From NCBI RefSeq assembly GCF_002803065.1, contig NZ_NNBL01000007.1, positions 1 to 64,000 on the forward strand: 64,000 nt of DNA, written 5' to 3'. Under the pieces are notes generated by a model that worked only from the letters and a program-made list of their open reading frames with translations, was not told the origin of the DNA and searched no databases. This DNA is from Streptomyces sp. CB01635. GTDB taxonomy: Bacteria; Actinomycetota; Actinomycetes; Streptomycetales; Streptomycetaceae. The position numbers and the translations under genes were made by a program. Below are positions 50,085-58,427 of this stretch, piece by piece (positions within the stretch are counted from its first letter, which is position 1; the number at the start of each line of letters is the position of its first letter).

Positions 50085-50459
50085 TCACAGAGGAGCTTTG
50101 TGGCCCGCATCACATTCGTGTAGGCCCGGTCGGCCCGGGAGCTTCGACTGCCGGCGCGTGAAGATCTCCTCCGGCGCGCCGTGGCGCGACCACGGGGCAC
50201 GGGTCGCGTGCCCGTCGAGAAGCCGGAAGAGATGCGTGGCCTCGCCGGGCAGATCGGTGTAACAGGACGCGTGGGCAAGGGTGTTGAGGTCCGCGACGTC
50301 CTGGCGCAGCGCGAAGAAGCAGGAAGTCGCGGAATCCCGCCCCTCGTTGTGCCGGGTGCCGCAGGCGGGGCGGACTTCCTTCGCTTTGGGCCATGTCGAG
50401 CCCCGGTTGGGCCCCCTGTACGACGAGAGCCCGCCCTTCGTCCGCGGGGGACGGGAAGG
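50085..50459 (-). pseudogene. Coding-like open frame without a start codon
   Basis: On the minus strand the frame ending at the TGA in 50085-50087 is open back to at least ~50490 and shows strong G/C at third positions and low G/C at second positions, like its neighbours. The translation includes LRQDVADLNTLAHASCYTDLPG and HLFRLLDGHATRAPW. No ATG or GTG occurs in it. The other two minus frames and the plus frames have weaker codon bias. It may be a decayed gene, a frameshifted gene whose start lies in another frame (ATG near 50394), or a gene with a rare start. I do not recognise the product. Confidence 0.35.
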
Positions 50460-50514
50460 ACGGGCGTGCTCGTGGTGCGGGGAGCCGTGAGGGGTCCGGC
50501 TCGCGGCGGCAGCG

Positions 50515-51123
50515 TCAGGCGGCGTTCTTGATCGCCGAGATGTCGAAGGTCAGCTTGATCTTGTCCGAGACGAGGACGCCGCCGGTCTCCAGGGCCGCGT
50601 TCCAGGTCAGGCCCCACTCGGAGCGCAGGATCTGGCCCTTGCCCTCGAAGCCGACGCGCTCGTTGCCGAACGGGTCCGTCGCCGAGCCGTTGAACTCGAG
50701 GTCGATCGTGATCGGCTTGGTGGTGCCGAGGATCGTCAGGTCGCCGGTCATCCGGTAGTCGTCGCCGCCCAGGGACTCGGCGGAGGTGGAGCGGAACGTC
50801 ATCGTCGGGAACTCGTCCGTCTTGAAGAAGTCGGAGCTCTTCAGGTGGGTGTCACGGTCGGCGGAGCCGGTGTCGATGCTGCTCATCGTGACGTCGATCG
50901 ACGCGGTCGACTTCGCCGGGTCCGCGCCGTCCAGGTGCAGGGTGCCCGACGACTGGGTGAAAGAGCCCTTGACGTTGGTGACCATGGCGTGACGGGCCAC
51001 GAAACCGATCGTGGTGTGCGCCGGGTCGATGGCGTAGTCGCCGGTCAGCGCGGCGAGGTCGGGGCCGGCGGTGCCGGTGGCTGCGGGGGTGGCGTCGTCG
51101 TTCTTGCGGCCGAAGAGACCCAT
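50515..51123 (-). CDS. YceI-family lipid-binding protein
   Basis: A 202-residue protein of the YceI family, a lipocalin-like beta-barrel that binds polyisoprenoids. The conserved segments are YAIDPAHTTIGFVARHAMVTNVKG, STASIDVTMSSIDTGSADRDTHLKSSDFF, FPTMTFRSTS and YRMTGDLTILGTTKPITIDLEF. Unlike periplasmic YceI it lacks a signal peptide and begins MGLFGRKNDD, so it is probably cytoplasmic. ATG 51123 follows AAGGAG; the longer frame to 51210 overlaps the promoter. Streptomyces YceI genes are often under MarR-type repressors, and the upstream dyad fits that, although no marR gene is in the window. Confidence 0.9.
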   Translation of the reverse strand: MGLFGRKNDDATPAATGTAGPDLAALTGDYAIDPAHTTIGFVARHAMVTNVKGSFTQSSGTLHLDGADPAKSTASIDVTMSSIDTGSADRDTHLKSSDFFKTDEFPTMTFRSTSAESLGGDDYRMTGDLTILGTTKPITIDLEFNGSATDPFGNERVGFEGKGQILRSEWGLTWNAALETGGVLVSDKIKLTFDISAIKNAA

Positions 51124-51160
51124 GACTGCTCCTTGGGGACGGGGCGGGGCGGGGGAGTCC

Positions 51161-51217
51161 GTTGAATGTTTAATGTTCAACGAGAATGACTGTAGCGCCA
51201 TTCTGTTCAACTTTCAA
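51161..51217 (-). promoter_or_regulatory. yceI promoter and MarR-like operator
   Basis: Minus-strand TTGAAA (plus 51212-51217), 17 bp, TACAGT (plus 51189-51194). Just downstream of the start point is a 21-bp dyad at 51161-51181 with arms GTTGAA and TTCAAC and an AT-rich centre. Further GTTGAA half-sites lie in the spacer. The style resembles MarR-family operators. Confidence 0.55.
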
Positions 51218-51367
51218 CATCAATCGACTCGTGTCTTCTCGATTACACCGTGTCATCACTCGACGCGCTCTGGCGGACGCGCGTAGAACTCGGGCACTAT
51301 CTCCTTGCTCCACCTGCACAGCCGTCTCACAGCCAGCACGGTCACCAGCAGGAAGGACCTCCTCCCC

Positions 51368-51877
51368 ATGAGAATCCGCTCGGTCGTGAGCGCCCTCGCG
51401 CTCGTACTCGGCGCCCTCTTCGCCCCCGGCTTCGGTGTGTTCAGCTCCGCCACCGACGCCCAGGCCGCCACCAAGATCAGCCACGCCACCGCGACCTCGA
51501 TGTTCAGCCAGGTCGGCATCACCTGGTCGTCCTCCGGCGGCTGCTCCAACCGCAACAACTCCACCTGTACGTCCTTCGACCAGCTCAACCTCGCCACCGC
51601 CCAGGGTGCCCAGACCCTCAAGCGCGCCACCGGCTGCGCCCTGAACATCACCGGCGGCACCGAGACCGGCCACGCGAGCGGCACCTACTCGCACTGGAAC
51701 GGCTACAAGCTCGACTACGGCAAGAACACCTGCGTCACGAACTACATCAAGAACACGTTCACGTACATCGGCCTGCGCGGCGACGGAGCCCCGCAGTACC
51801 AGTCGGGCTCCGGCAACATCTACGCCGACGAGGGCAACCACTGGGACGTCCTCTACTACAACTGCGGCGGCTGCTGA
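51368..51877 (+). CDS. Secreted M15-like peptidase domain protein
   Basis: A 169-residue exported protein. A signal peptide (residues 1-35, cleavage near AQAAT) is followed by one compact domain. The pattern S-H-xx-G-xx-L-D in GTYSHWNGYKLDYG, with a later NHWDV, matches the His, Asp, His zinc ligands of M15 (VanY-like D-Ala-D-Ala carboxypeptidase) enzymes. Three Cys before it and others at the end (YYNCGGC) probably form disulfides. It may trim peptidoglycan or act on neighbouring cells, but no substrate is known. ATG 51368 follows AGGAAGG at 51350-51356. A perfect 12-bp hairpin downstream separates it from the GH101 gene. Confidence 0.72.
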   Translation: MRIRSVVSALALVLGALFAPGFGVFSSATDAQAATKISHATATSMFSQVGITWSSSGGCSNRNNSTCTSFDQLNLATAQGAQTLKRATGCALNITGGTETGHASGTYSHWNGYKLDYGKNTCVTNYIKNTFTYIGLRGDGAPQYQSGSGNIYADEGNHWDVLYYNCGGC

Positions 51878-51907
51878 TCCAACCGGCGCCCGCAGGCGCT
51901 GACTTGG

Positions 51908-51948
51908 ACTTCCGGGCGGTGGTTGTTGGACTGCCGCCGCCCGGAAGT
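51908..51948 (+). terminator. Terminator of the M15-like gene
   Basis: ACTTCCGGGCGG at 51908-51919 pairs with CCGCCCGGAAGT at 51937-51948. Confidence 0.65.
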
Positions 51949-51994
51949 GCCGAGTCCGTTGACCGGCCGCGCCCGCGCCGATACCCAGTCCCCT

Positions 51995-54900
51995 ATGTCA
52001 CGAAGATCTCGCGCCGCCTGCGCAGTCGCCGCCGCATCGTCCGCCGTGTTCGCCCTCACGGGCCCCGTACTGCCGGCCGCCGCCGACCCCGCGCCCGCCG
52101 TGGCGCAGGCGGTCATCGGGTCCGCGCAGCTGTCCGTCGCCGTCGCCGACGACTTCCCGCGCGTCCTGACGTACACCGACCGCGCCTCCGGGGCCGAGCT
52201 CCTCGGCAGCACGAGCCCGGTGGACAAGGTCACCCTGAACGGCAAGGCGCACGCGGTCGCCGTGCAGGGCGCCCCGGTCCTCACCGGGTCCAAGGCCTCG
52301 TACACGCTGACCTTCCCGGACCTCGCCGGCGTCGAGATCGACGCCTCGCTGAGCGTCAGCGGGCGCGCGACGACCTTCAAGGTGACCGCGGTGCGGGACA
52401 CCGCGGCGTTCCGGGTCGGCACGATCGACATCCCCGGGCACGACCTCGTCTCCGTGGGCAGTTCGGACGGCGGTGCCGAGACCGCGTTCACGACGCTGGA
52501 CAACGACTCGACGCGGACCGCAGACGTCTTCGGCAAGGTCGCGGCGGACACCCCGGCCGACGCCTCGCCCGTCGGCGCCTCGTACGCCATCGTCAACACC
52601 GGCTCCCTCGCCGCCGCCGTCGAGTCCAACTCCACGTACGACAAGCCGAGCGGCAACACCGGCGGGGACCACGCCCGCTTCTGGCATCAGGCGCGCAAGT
52701 CGGCCGACGGCTCCACGCGCGTCGGCGTCTGGTCGGGCCAGTGGACGTACCGCGGCGAAGGGGCACCGGCGCCGGACAAGGACCTGCCGTGGGCCAAGGT
52801 CGTCGTCACGCCCGACGCGAACGGGGACGGCAAGGTCGACTGGCAGGACGGTGCGGTCGCCTTCCACTCGATCGGCGTGAAGGCGAAAGGCAGCGACGGC
52901 ACCCCCGACCGGGTCATCACGCACATCCCCTTCAACTTCGCCAGCCAGGCCACGCACCCCTTCCTGCGCACGCTCGACGACGTCAAGCGGATCTCGCTCG
53001 CGACCGACAACCTCGGCCAGTTCGCCCTGCTCAAGGGCTACGCCTCCGAGGGCCACGACTCCGCGCACCCCGACTACGGCGGCAACATCAACAAGCGCGC
53101 CGGCGGACTCGACGACCTCAACAAGCTGCTCAAGGGTGGCAAGAAGTTCGGCACCAGCTTCGGCGTGCACGTGAACGCCACCGAGGCGTACCCCGTCGCC
53201 AAGCACTTCACCGGCGACCTCGTCGACCCCAAGGCCCCGGGCTGGAACTGGCTCGACCAGAGCTACTACATCGACCAGCGCCGCGACATCAACAGCGGAG
53301 ACCTCGCCGCCCGGTTCAAGCAACTGCGCGAGGAGACCGACCCGAACCTCACGACGATCTACCTCGACGTGTACTACACGCACGGCTGGATCGCCGAGAA
53401 GACCGCCGAGGCCGTCCGCGCCCAGGGCTGGAACCTGGCCTCCGAGTGGGCCGACAAGTTCGAGCGCCAGTCCCTGTGGTCGCACTGGGCCAACGACCTC
53501 GACTACGGGCCCAAGACCGACAAGGGCCTCAACTCGAAGATCATCCGCTTCATCCGCAACGGCGAGAAGGACGTCTGGAACGGCGACCCGGTCCTCGGTC
53601 AGAGCGCCATCGACGAGTTCGAGGGCTGGACCGGCGAGAACGACTGGAACGCCTTCTACGACAACGTCTGGCAGCGCGACCTGCCCGCCAAGTTCCTCCA
53701 GCATCAGCAGATCACCCGCTGGAACGGCAACGACATCACCTTCACGGGCGGGCTGCGCGGCACGGTCGAGGACGGCCGGCGCACCTTCTACGACCACGGC
53801 AGGAAGGTCCTCGACGGGAGCGCCTACCTGCTCCCGTGGGACGGCGGCAGGAAGCTGTACCACTACAGCAAGGACGGCGGCACGACGAGCTGGGCCGTGC
53901 CCGGAGCGTCGTACGTGGTCTACAAGCTCACCGACAACGGCCGCGTGAAGACCGGCACCGTGCGGGCCTCCGGCGGCAAGGTCACGCTGAAGGCCGAGGC
54001 GAAGCAGCCGTACGTGCTCTACCCGGCGGACAAGGGGCCGCACGCGGTCGATCCGGCCTGGGGTGAGGGCACGCACGTCAAGGACCCCGGCTTCAACGAC
54101 GCCCGCCTCGCCGCCTGGGACAAGGACGGCACGGTCGGACGCGACACCGACGACCACGGGCGCAACAGCGCCGCGCTGAGCGGCGCCGGCACCGACGCGA
54201 TCGAGCAGCGCGTGAGCGGCCTCGACGCGGGCAAGCGTTACACCGCCTCCGCCTGGGTCGAGGTCGAACCCGGCAAGTCCCGCCGCACGACACTCGCCGC
54301 GGGCGGCAAGTCCGTCGCCGTCGAGCGCTCCACGCTGCAGAACGGCGTCTCGTCGAACGACTGGGGCGGCACCTACATGCAGCGAGTGAAGGTCAACTTC
54401 ACGGCGCCCGCGAACGGCCGCACCACGCTGCGGATCGAGGCCGCCAAGGGCTCGTCCGCGAAGGTCCGTATCGACGACGTACGCCTGGTGAGCAACGCAC
54501 CGTCGACGAAGCCCGGCACCGTCGTGCACGAGGACTTCGAGGACGTCGACCAGGGCTGGGGCCCCTTCGACAAGGGTGACGCCGGCGGCGTCACGGACCC
54601 GCGCACGCACATCGCGCAGAAGAACGCCCCGTACACCCAGGCCGGCTGGAACGGGAAGCTCGTCGACGACGTCATCGGCGGCGGCGAGTCCCTGAAGTCC
54701 CACGAGGAGAACACCGGCGTCGTCTACCGCACCTCCCCGGCCGACGTGCCGATGGCGGACGGGCACGCCTACAAGGTCGCCTTCGACTACCAGTCCAGCC
54801 ACGCGGGCGCCTACCAGTGGGTGAGCGGCTACGACCGGATCGCCGCCGACGGCACCCCCGACCAGGTCGAGACCGCGAGCACCCCGATCGGGCAGCAGCG

Positions 54901-55828
54901 GACCACGGGCCACTACGAGGGCACCGTCACGGCGGGCTGCGGCGACGCCTGGACCGGTCTGCGCAAGCTCGAAGGGGCCCCGGACGGCGCCGACTTCGTG
55001 CTCGACGACTTCACCGTCACCGACCTCGGCCCGGCCGAGGAGAAGGCGGCCTGCGGCACCCTCGCCCTGAAGTCGGACGAGACGCTGGAGCCCGGCCAGA
55101 AGAACAAGGTGGAGGCCACCTTCACCAACTACGAGGCGAGCGAGGTCAAGGGCGCGTCCCTCTCGCTCGACCTGCCCGAGGGCTGGCAGGCCGAGCCTGC
55201 GGGCCCGGTCTCCCTCGACCCGGTCGCGCCCGGTGCCAAGGCGACGGCCACCTGGCAGGTCACTCCGCCGGTCGACGCCAAGTATCAGCCGTACCAGCTG
55301 AGTTCGAAGGCGACGTACACCGTCGGGGACAGCGCGCGGACGCTGACCGCGGGCGCCACCGTGCGCACGCTCCCGCCGCCGCCCACCACGGACACGTACG
55401 CCAGTGACCTGGACTGGACGGCCATGGAGAACGGCTGGGGCCCCGCCGAGAAGGACCTGGAGAACGGCGAGACCGGCGCCGGCGACGGCAAGCCGCTGAC
55501 CGTCAACGGCACCGTCTACGCCAAGGGCCTCGGCACCGCGTCCCCGGGGAAGATCCGTTACTACCTGGGCGGCCGCTGCACCTCGTTCACCGCCGAGGTG
55601 GGCCAGGACGACTCGCAGGGGACGCGCGGCAGCGTGCAGTTCTCCGTCGAGGCCGACGGCGCCCAGAAGGTCCAGTCGCCGGTCCTCAAGGCCGCCGACA
55701 ACGCGTGGTCCCTGACCGCCGACGTGACCGGCGCCAAGTACGTCGACCTGATCACGGGCGACGGCGGCGACGGCCCGGGCAACGACCACGCCGACTGGGG
55801 CGACGCCCGCTTCCACTGCGGTAGTTGA
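51995..55828 (+). CDS. Secreted GH101 endo-alpha-N-acetylgalactosaminidase
   Basis: A 1277-residue exported enzyme that releases the core-1 disaccharide Gal-GalNAc from mucin-type O-glycoproteins. A signal peptide (1-30) is followed by the GH101 N-terminal beta-sandwich (~40-300), the catalytic barrel (~300-620) with the likely nucleophile D458 in TIYLDVYYTHGW and E484 as a candidate acid/base, a beta-rich C-terminal catalytic region, a galactose-binding-like module (~690-830), a second such module (~840-1010), a NEW3-type Ig-like domain (~1030-1110) and a C-terminal NPCBM domain (~1130-1277). ATG 51995 was chosen for the signal-peptide start SRRSRAACAVAAASS; no strong ribosome-binding site is seen. 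Confidence 0.87.
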   Translation: MSRRSRAACAVAAASSAVFALTGPVLPAAADPAPAVAQAVIGSAQLSVAVADDFPRVLTYTDRASGAELLGSTSPVDKVTLNGKAHAVAVQGAPVLTGSKASYTLTFPDLAGVEIDASLSVSGRATTFKVTAVRDTAAFRVGTIDIPGHDLVSVGSSDGGAETAFTTLDNDSTRTADVFGKVAADTPADASPVGASYAIVNTGSLAAAVESNSTYDKPSGNTGGDHARFWHQARKSADGSTRVGVWSGQWTYRGEGAPAPDKDLPWAKVVVTPDANGDGKVDWQDGAVAFHSIGVKAKGSDGTPDRVITHIPFNFASQATHPFLRTLDDVKRISLATDNLGQFALLKGYASEGHDSAHPDYGGNINKRAGGLDDLNKLLKGGKKFGTSFGVHVNATEAYPVAKHFTGDLVDPKAPGWNWLDQSYYIDQRRDINSGDLAARFKQLREETDPNLTTIYLDVYYTHGWIAEKTAEAVRAQGWNLASEWADKFERQSLWSHWANDLDYGPKTDKGLNSKIIRFIRNGEKDVWNGDPVLGQSAIDEFEGWTGENDWNAFYDNVWQRDLPAKFLQHQQITRWNGNDITFTGGLRGTVEDGRRTFYDHGRKVLDGSAYLLPWDGGRKLYHYSKDGGTTSWAVPGASYVVYKLTDNGRVKTGTVRASGGKVTLKAEAKQPYVLYPADKGPHAVDPAWGEGTHVKDPGFNDARLAAWDKDGTVGRDTDDHGRNSAALSGAGTDAIEQRVSGLDAGKRYTASAWVEVEPGKSRRTTLAAGGKSVAVERSTLQNGVSSNDWGGTYMQRVKVNFTAPANGRTTLRIEAAKGSSAKVRIDDVRLVSNAPSTKPGTVVHEDFEDVDQGWGPFDKGDAGGVTDPRTHIAQKNAPYTQAGWNGKLVDDVIGGGESLKSHEENTGVVYRTSPADVPMADGHAYKVAFDYQSSHAGAYQWVSGYDRIAADGTPDQVETASTPIGQQRTTGHYEGTVTAGCGDAWTGLRKLEGAPDGADFVLDDFTVTDLGPAEEKAACGTLALKSDETLEPGQKNKVEATFTNYEASEVKGASLSLDLPEGWQAEPAGPVSLDPVAPGAKATATWQVTPPVDAKYQPYQLSSKATYTVGDSARTLTAGATVRTLPPPPTTDTYASDLDWTAMENGWGPAEKDLENGETGAGDGKPLTVNGTVYAKGLGTASPGKIRYYLGGRCTSFTAEVGQDDSQGTRGSVQFSVEADGAQKVQSPVLKAADNAWSLTADVTGAKYVDLITGDGGDGPGNDHADWGDARFHCGS

Positions 55829-55842
55829 TCCCACCGCGCTCC

Positions 55843-55870
55843 GGGGCCCCGCTCCCAGCGGCGGGGCCCC
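55843..55870 (+). terminator. Terminator of the GH101 gene
   Basis: GGGGCCCCGC at 55843-55852 pairs with GCGGGGCCCC at 55861-55870 across eight bases. Confidence 0.7.
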
Positions 55871-55883
55871 TTCCGCGCCCACC

Positions 55884-55913
55884 GTAGACAGCGCTTTCTA
55901 CGACTGATTAGGT
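55884..55913 (+). promoter_or_regulatory. PL8 promoter overlapped by a LacI-like operator
   Basis: GTAGACAGCGCTTTCTAC at 55884-55901 is a palindrome with one mismatch and a central AGCGCT, typical of LacI-family operators. It contains the -35 box TAGACA (55885-55890), 17 bp from TTAGGT (55908-55913). The start point falls near 55920-55922, on the ATG. Confidence 0.6.
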
Positions 55914-55921
55914 GCAACCCC

Positions 55922-58273
55922 ATGACACCCACGCGCCGCACGTTTCTCATCGCGTCAACTCTCCTGGCGGGGGCGGCACTTGCCCCGCCCGCCCATGCCG
56001 CCGGCGCTTCCGACGCTGCCGACGACGAGTTCGACGGCCTGCGCAAGCGATGGCTGGAGATCTCCCTCGGCACCGGTTACGACGCCACCGCCGAGCCCTA
56101 CGCCTCGCGCCTGAAGGAACTCGGAGAACTCGCCCGCGGCTTCAGAGCGACGATGGCCCCGACCGCCACCTCCCTCTGGCCGGGCTACCCCTTCGACCCG
56201 CCGGCCGGCATCACCCAGGGCTACAACCGCCTGTGGACGATGACCCAGGCGTACGCCCAGGAAGGCACGGGGTCGACCGGCGACGCGGGCCTGCTCGCCG
56301 ACATCGTCAAGGGCCTCGACCACCTCGCCGCGACCGTCTACAACGCGACCACCACGCGATACGGGAACTGGTGGGAGTGGCAGATCGGCAGTCCCCGCCT
56401 CCTGATGGACATCGTCGCCGTACTCTACGACCACCTCACGCAGGACCGGCGCGACGCCGCCTTCGCCGCCGTCGACCACTTCATCCCCGACGCGGTCCTG
56501 CGCGACTACTCGGGCACCTCCACCGGTGCCAACCGCGTCGACCTGTGCCGCTCGGTCGCCCTGCGCGGCGTCCTCGGCAGGAACGCCGACAAGACGGCCC
56601 TGGCCCGCGACGCCCTCTCGCCCGTCTTCCCCTACGTCACCAAGGGGGACGGCCTCTACGCCGACGGCTCGTTCATCCAGCACACGTACATCGCCTACTC
56701 GGGCACCTACGGACAGGTCATGCTCGACGGGCTCGGCCGGCTCTTCACGCTGCTCGCCGGGTCCACGTGGGCCGTCACCGACCCGAACCGGCAGATCATC
56801 CTCGACAGCGTCGAGCACGCCTACGCCCCGCTCCTGTTCGACGGCCTGATGATGGACAGCGTCAACGGCCGTGCCATCAGCCGCGGTTACCTCAACAGTG
56901 ACGACCTCAAGGTCATGCGCAGCGACCACTTCCACGGCCAGGGCCTGATCGCCGCCATGGCGCAGCTCGCCGCCGGCGCGAGCGCGGCCGAGCGCGAGCG
57001 CTGGCACGGGCGGATCAAGGGCTGGATCGAGCGGGACACGGTCACGCCCCTGCTGACCGCCAGGCAGTTCGGGGTCGCCGACCTGTCCCGGCTGCACGCC
57101 GTCGCGGACTCCGCCGTCGCGGCCGCGCCCGAGCCCGTCGGCCACCAGTTGTTCGCCGCCATGGACCGGGCGGTGCACAAGCGCCCCGGCTTCGCCGCGA
57201 ACATCTCCATGTCCTCGGACCGGATCGCGTACTACGAGTGCGGCAACGGCGAGAACCCGCGCGGCTGGCACACGGGCGCCGGCATGCTCTCCTGGTGGGC
57301 CTCCGGGAAGCGCAGCGGCCGGTCCGATCAGTACACGGACTGGTTCTGGCCGACCGTCGACTTCTACCGGCTGCCCGGCACGACCGTCTCCACCAAGCGC
57401 CTCGCCGACAAGGCAGGCGGCGAGTGGGGCGCGGCCCGGCCCGACGTGAAGTGGGTCGGCGGCGCCACTGACGGCGAGTTCGCCGCCGTCGGACAGCACG
57501 TCAAGGGCCTCGGCTCGACGCTCCAGGCCCGCAAGTCGTGGTTCTGCCTCGCCGACACCGTGGTGTGCCTGGGCGCCGGGATCACGGCGGCCGACGGTGT
57601 CCCCGTGGAGACCGTCGTCGACAACCGCAACCTCGGCGAGGGCGGCACCCAGGCCTTCACCGTCGACGGCGGCGCCCGCGCCCGCTGGGCCCACCTGGAG
57701 GGTCACGGCGGCTGGGTCTTCCCCGGCGGCGCCCCGCTGCGGCATCTGCGCGAGGACCGCACGGGTGCTTGGTCCGACATCAACACCACCAGCTCCACCG
57801 AGCGTCGCACCCGCCGGTGGCAGACGCTCTGGCTCGACCACGGCACGGACCCCACCGACGCCGCGTACGCCTATCTGCTGATGCCGGGCGCCTCGAAGGA
57901 CAACCTTGCGCGGCGCGCGGGCGACCGCCACTGGCTGTCGGTCCTCGCCAACACGGCAGCCGCCCAGGCGATCACCGTGCCCTCCCTCGGCGTGAGCGCG
58001 GCGAACTTCTGGGCGGCGGGAAGCGTGGGCGAGCTCACGGTGTCGGCCCCCGCGAGCGTCCTCTTGCGCAGGAAGGGGCGCACCGCGACGCTGAGCATCA
58101 GCGAACCGCCGCGCACAGGGGAGCCCGTGGACATCACCTGGGACCGGCCCGTGCGACGCGTCGTCAGCCACGACCCCTCGGTCGAAGTGGTCGCCACGGG
58201 CCGTAGGCTGCGGCTGCGTGTCACTCCGGGGGCGGCATGTGTGAGCCATCGGTGTGAGGTGGCTCTCAGCTGA
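55922..58273 (+). CDS. Polysaccharide lyase family 8 enzyme, Tat-exported
   Basis: A 783-residue exported lyase of the hyaluronate/chondroitin/xanthan lyase family. The signal TPTRRTFLIASTLLAG is of the twin-arginine type. The alpha/alpha toroid carries the aromatic patch NWWEWQIGSPRLL and the catalytic set N204 (GANRVDLC), H254 and Y263 (IQHTYIAYSGTYG), and R317/R321 (GRAISRG), with the same spacing as in pneumococcal hyaluronate lyase (N349, H399, Y408, R462). The C-terminal super-sandwich domain follows. Whether hyaluronan, chondroitin or xanthan is the substrate cannot be decided by eye. It lies beside GH101, suggesting use of animal-type glycans. Confidence 0.9.
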   Translation: MTPTRRTFLIASTLLAGAALAPPAHAAGASDAADDEFDGLRKRWLEISLGTGYDATAEPYASRLKELGELARGFRATMAPTATSLWPGYPFDPPAGITQGYNRLWTMTQAYAQEGTGSTGDAGLLADIVKGLDHLAATVYNATTTRYGNWWEWQIGSPRLLMDIVAVLYDHLTQDRRDAAFAAVDHFIPDAVLRDYSGTSTGANRVDLCRSVALRGVLGRNADKTALARDALSPVFPYVTKGDGLYADGSFIQHTYIAYSGTYGQVMLDGLGRLFTLLAGSTWAVTDPNRQIILDSVEHAYAPLLFDGLMMDSVNGRAISRGYLNSDDLKVMRSDHFHGQGLIAAMAQLAAGASAAERERWHGRIKGWIERDTVTPLLTARQFGVADLSRLHAVADSAVAAAPEPVGHQLFAAMDRAVHKRPGFAANISMSSDRIAYYECGNGENPRGWHTGAGMLSWWASGKRSGRSDQYTDWFWPTVDFYRLPGTTVSTKRLADKAGGEWGAARPDVKWVGGATDGEFAAVGQHVKGLGSTLQARKSWFCLADTVVCLGAGITAADGVPVETVVDNRNLGEGGTQAFTVDGGARARWAHLEGHGGWVFPGGAPLRHLREDRTGAWSDINTTSSTERRTRRWQTLWLDHGTDPTDAAYAYLLMPGASKDNLARRAGDRHWLSVLANTAAAQAITVPSLGVSAANFWAAGSVGELTVSAPASVLLRRKGRTATLSISEPPRTGEPVDITWDRPVRRVVSHDPSVEVVATGRRLRLRVTPGAACVSHRCEVALS

Positions 58274-58360
58274 GCCATTTGTGTGACCCCTACAAGACAG
58301 CAGGGCCCTGAGCAGTCACTTCGCCTGCATGGCGATGGCGTTCTGTTCGGGGGTACCAGG

Positions 58361-58400
58361 AAAACGGGCCGGAGACTGTACGGAGTCGACGGCCCGTTTT
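58361..58400. terminator. Bidirectional terminator between PL8 and accB
   Basis: AAAACGGGCCG at 58361-58371 pairs with CGGCCCGTTTT at 58390-58400. The flanking A and T tracts make it work in both directions. Confidence 0.8.
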
Positions 58401-58415
58401 GCTTGCTCGCCTTCG

Positions 58416-58421
58416 TAAGGT
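58416..58421 (+). promoter_or_regulatory. accB -10 box, predicted leaderless start
   Basis: TAAGGT ends seven bases before the ATG at 58428 and there is no ribosome-binding site. The transcription start should coincide with the start codon. A matching -35 box is not clear. Confidence 0.4.
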
Positions 58422-58427
58422 CGCTAC

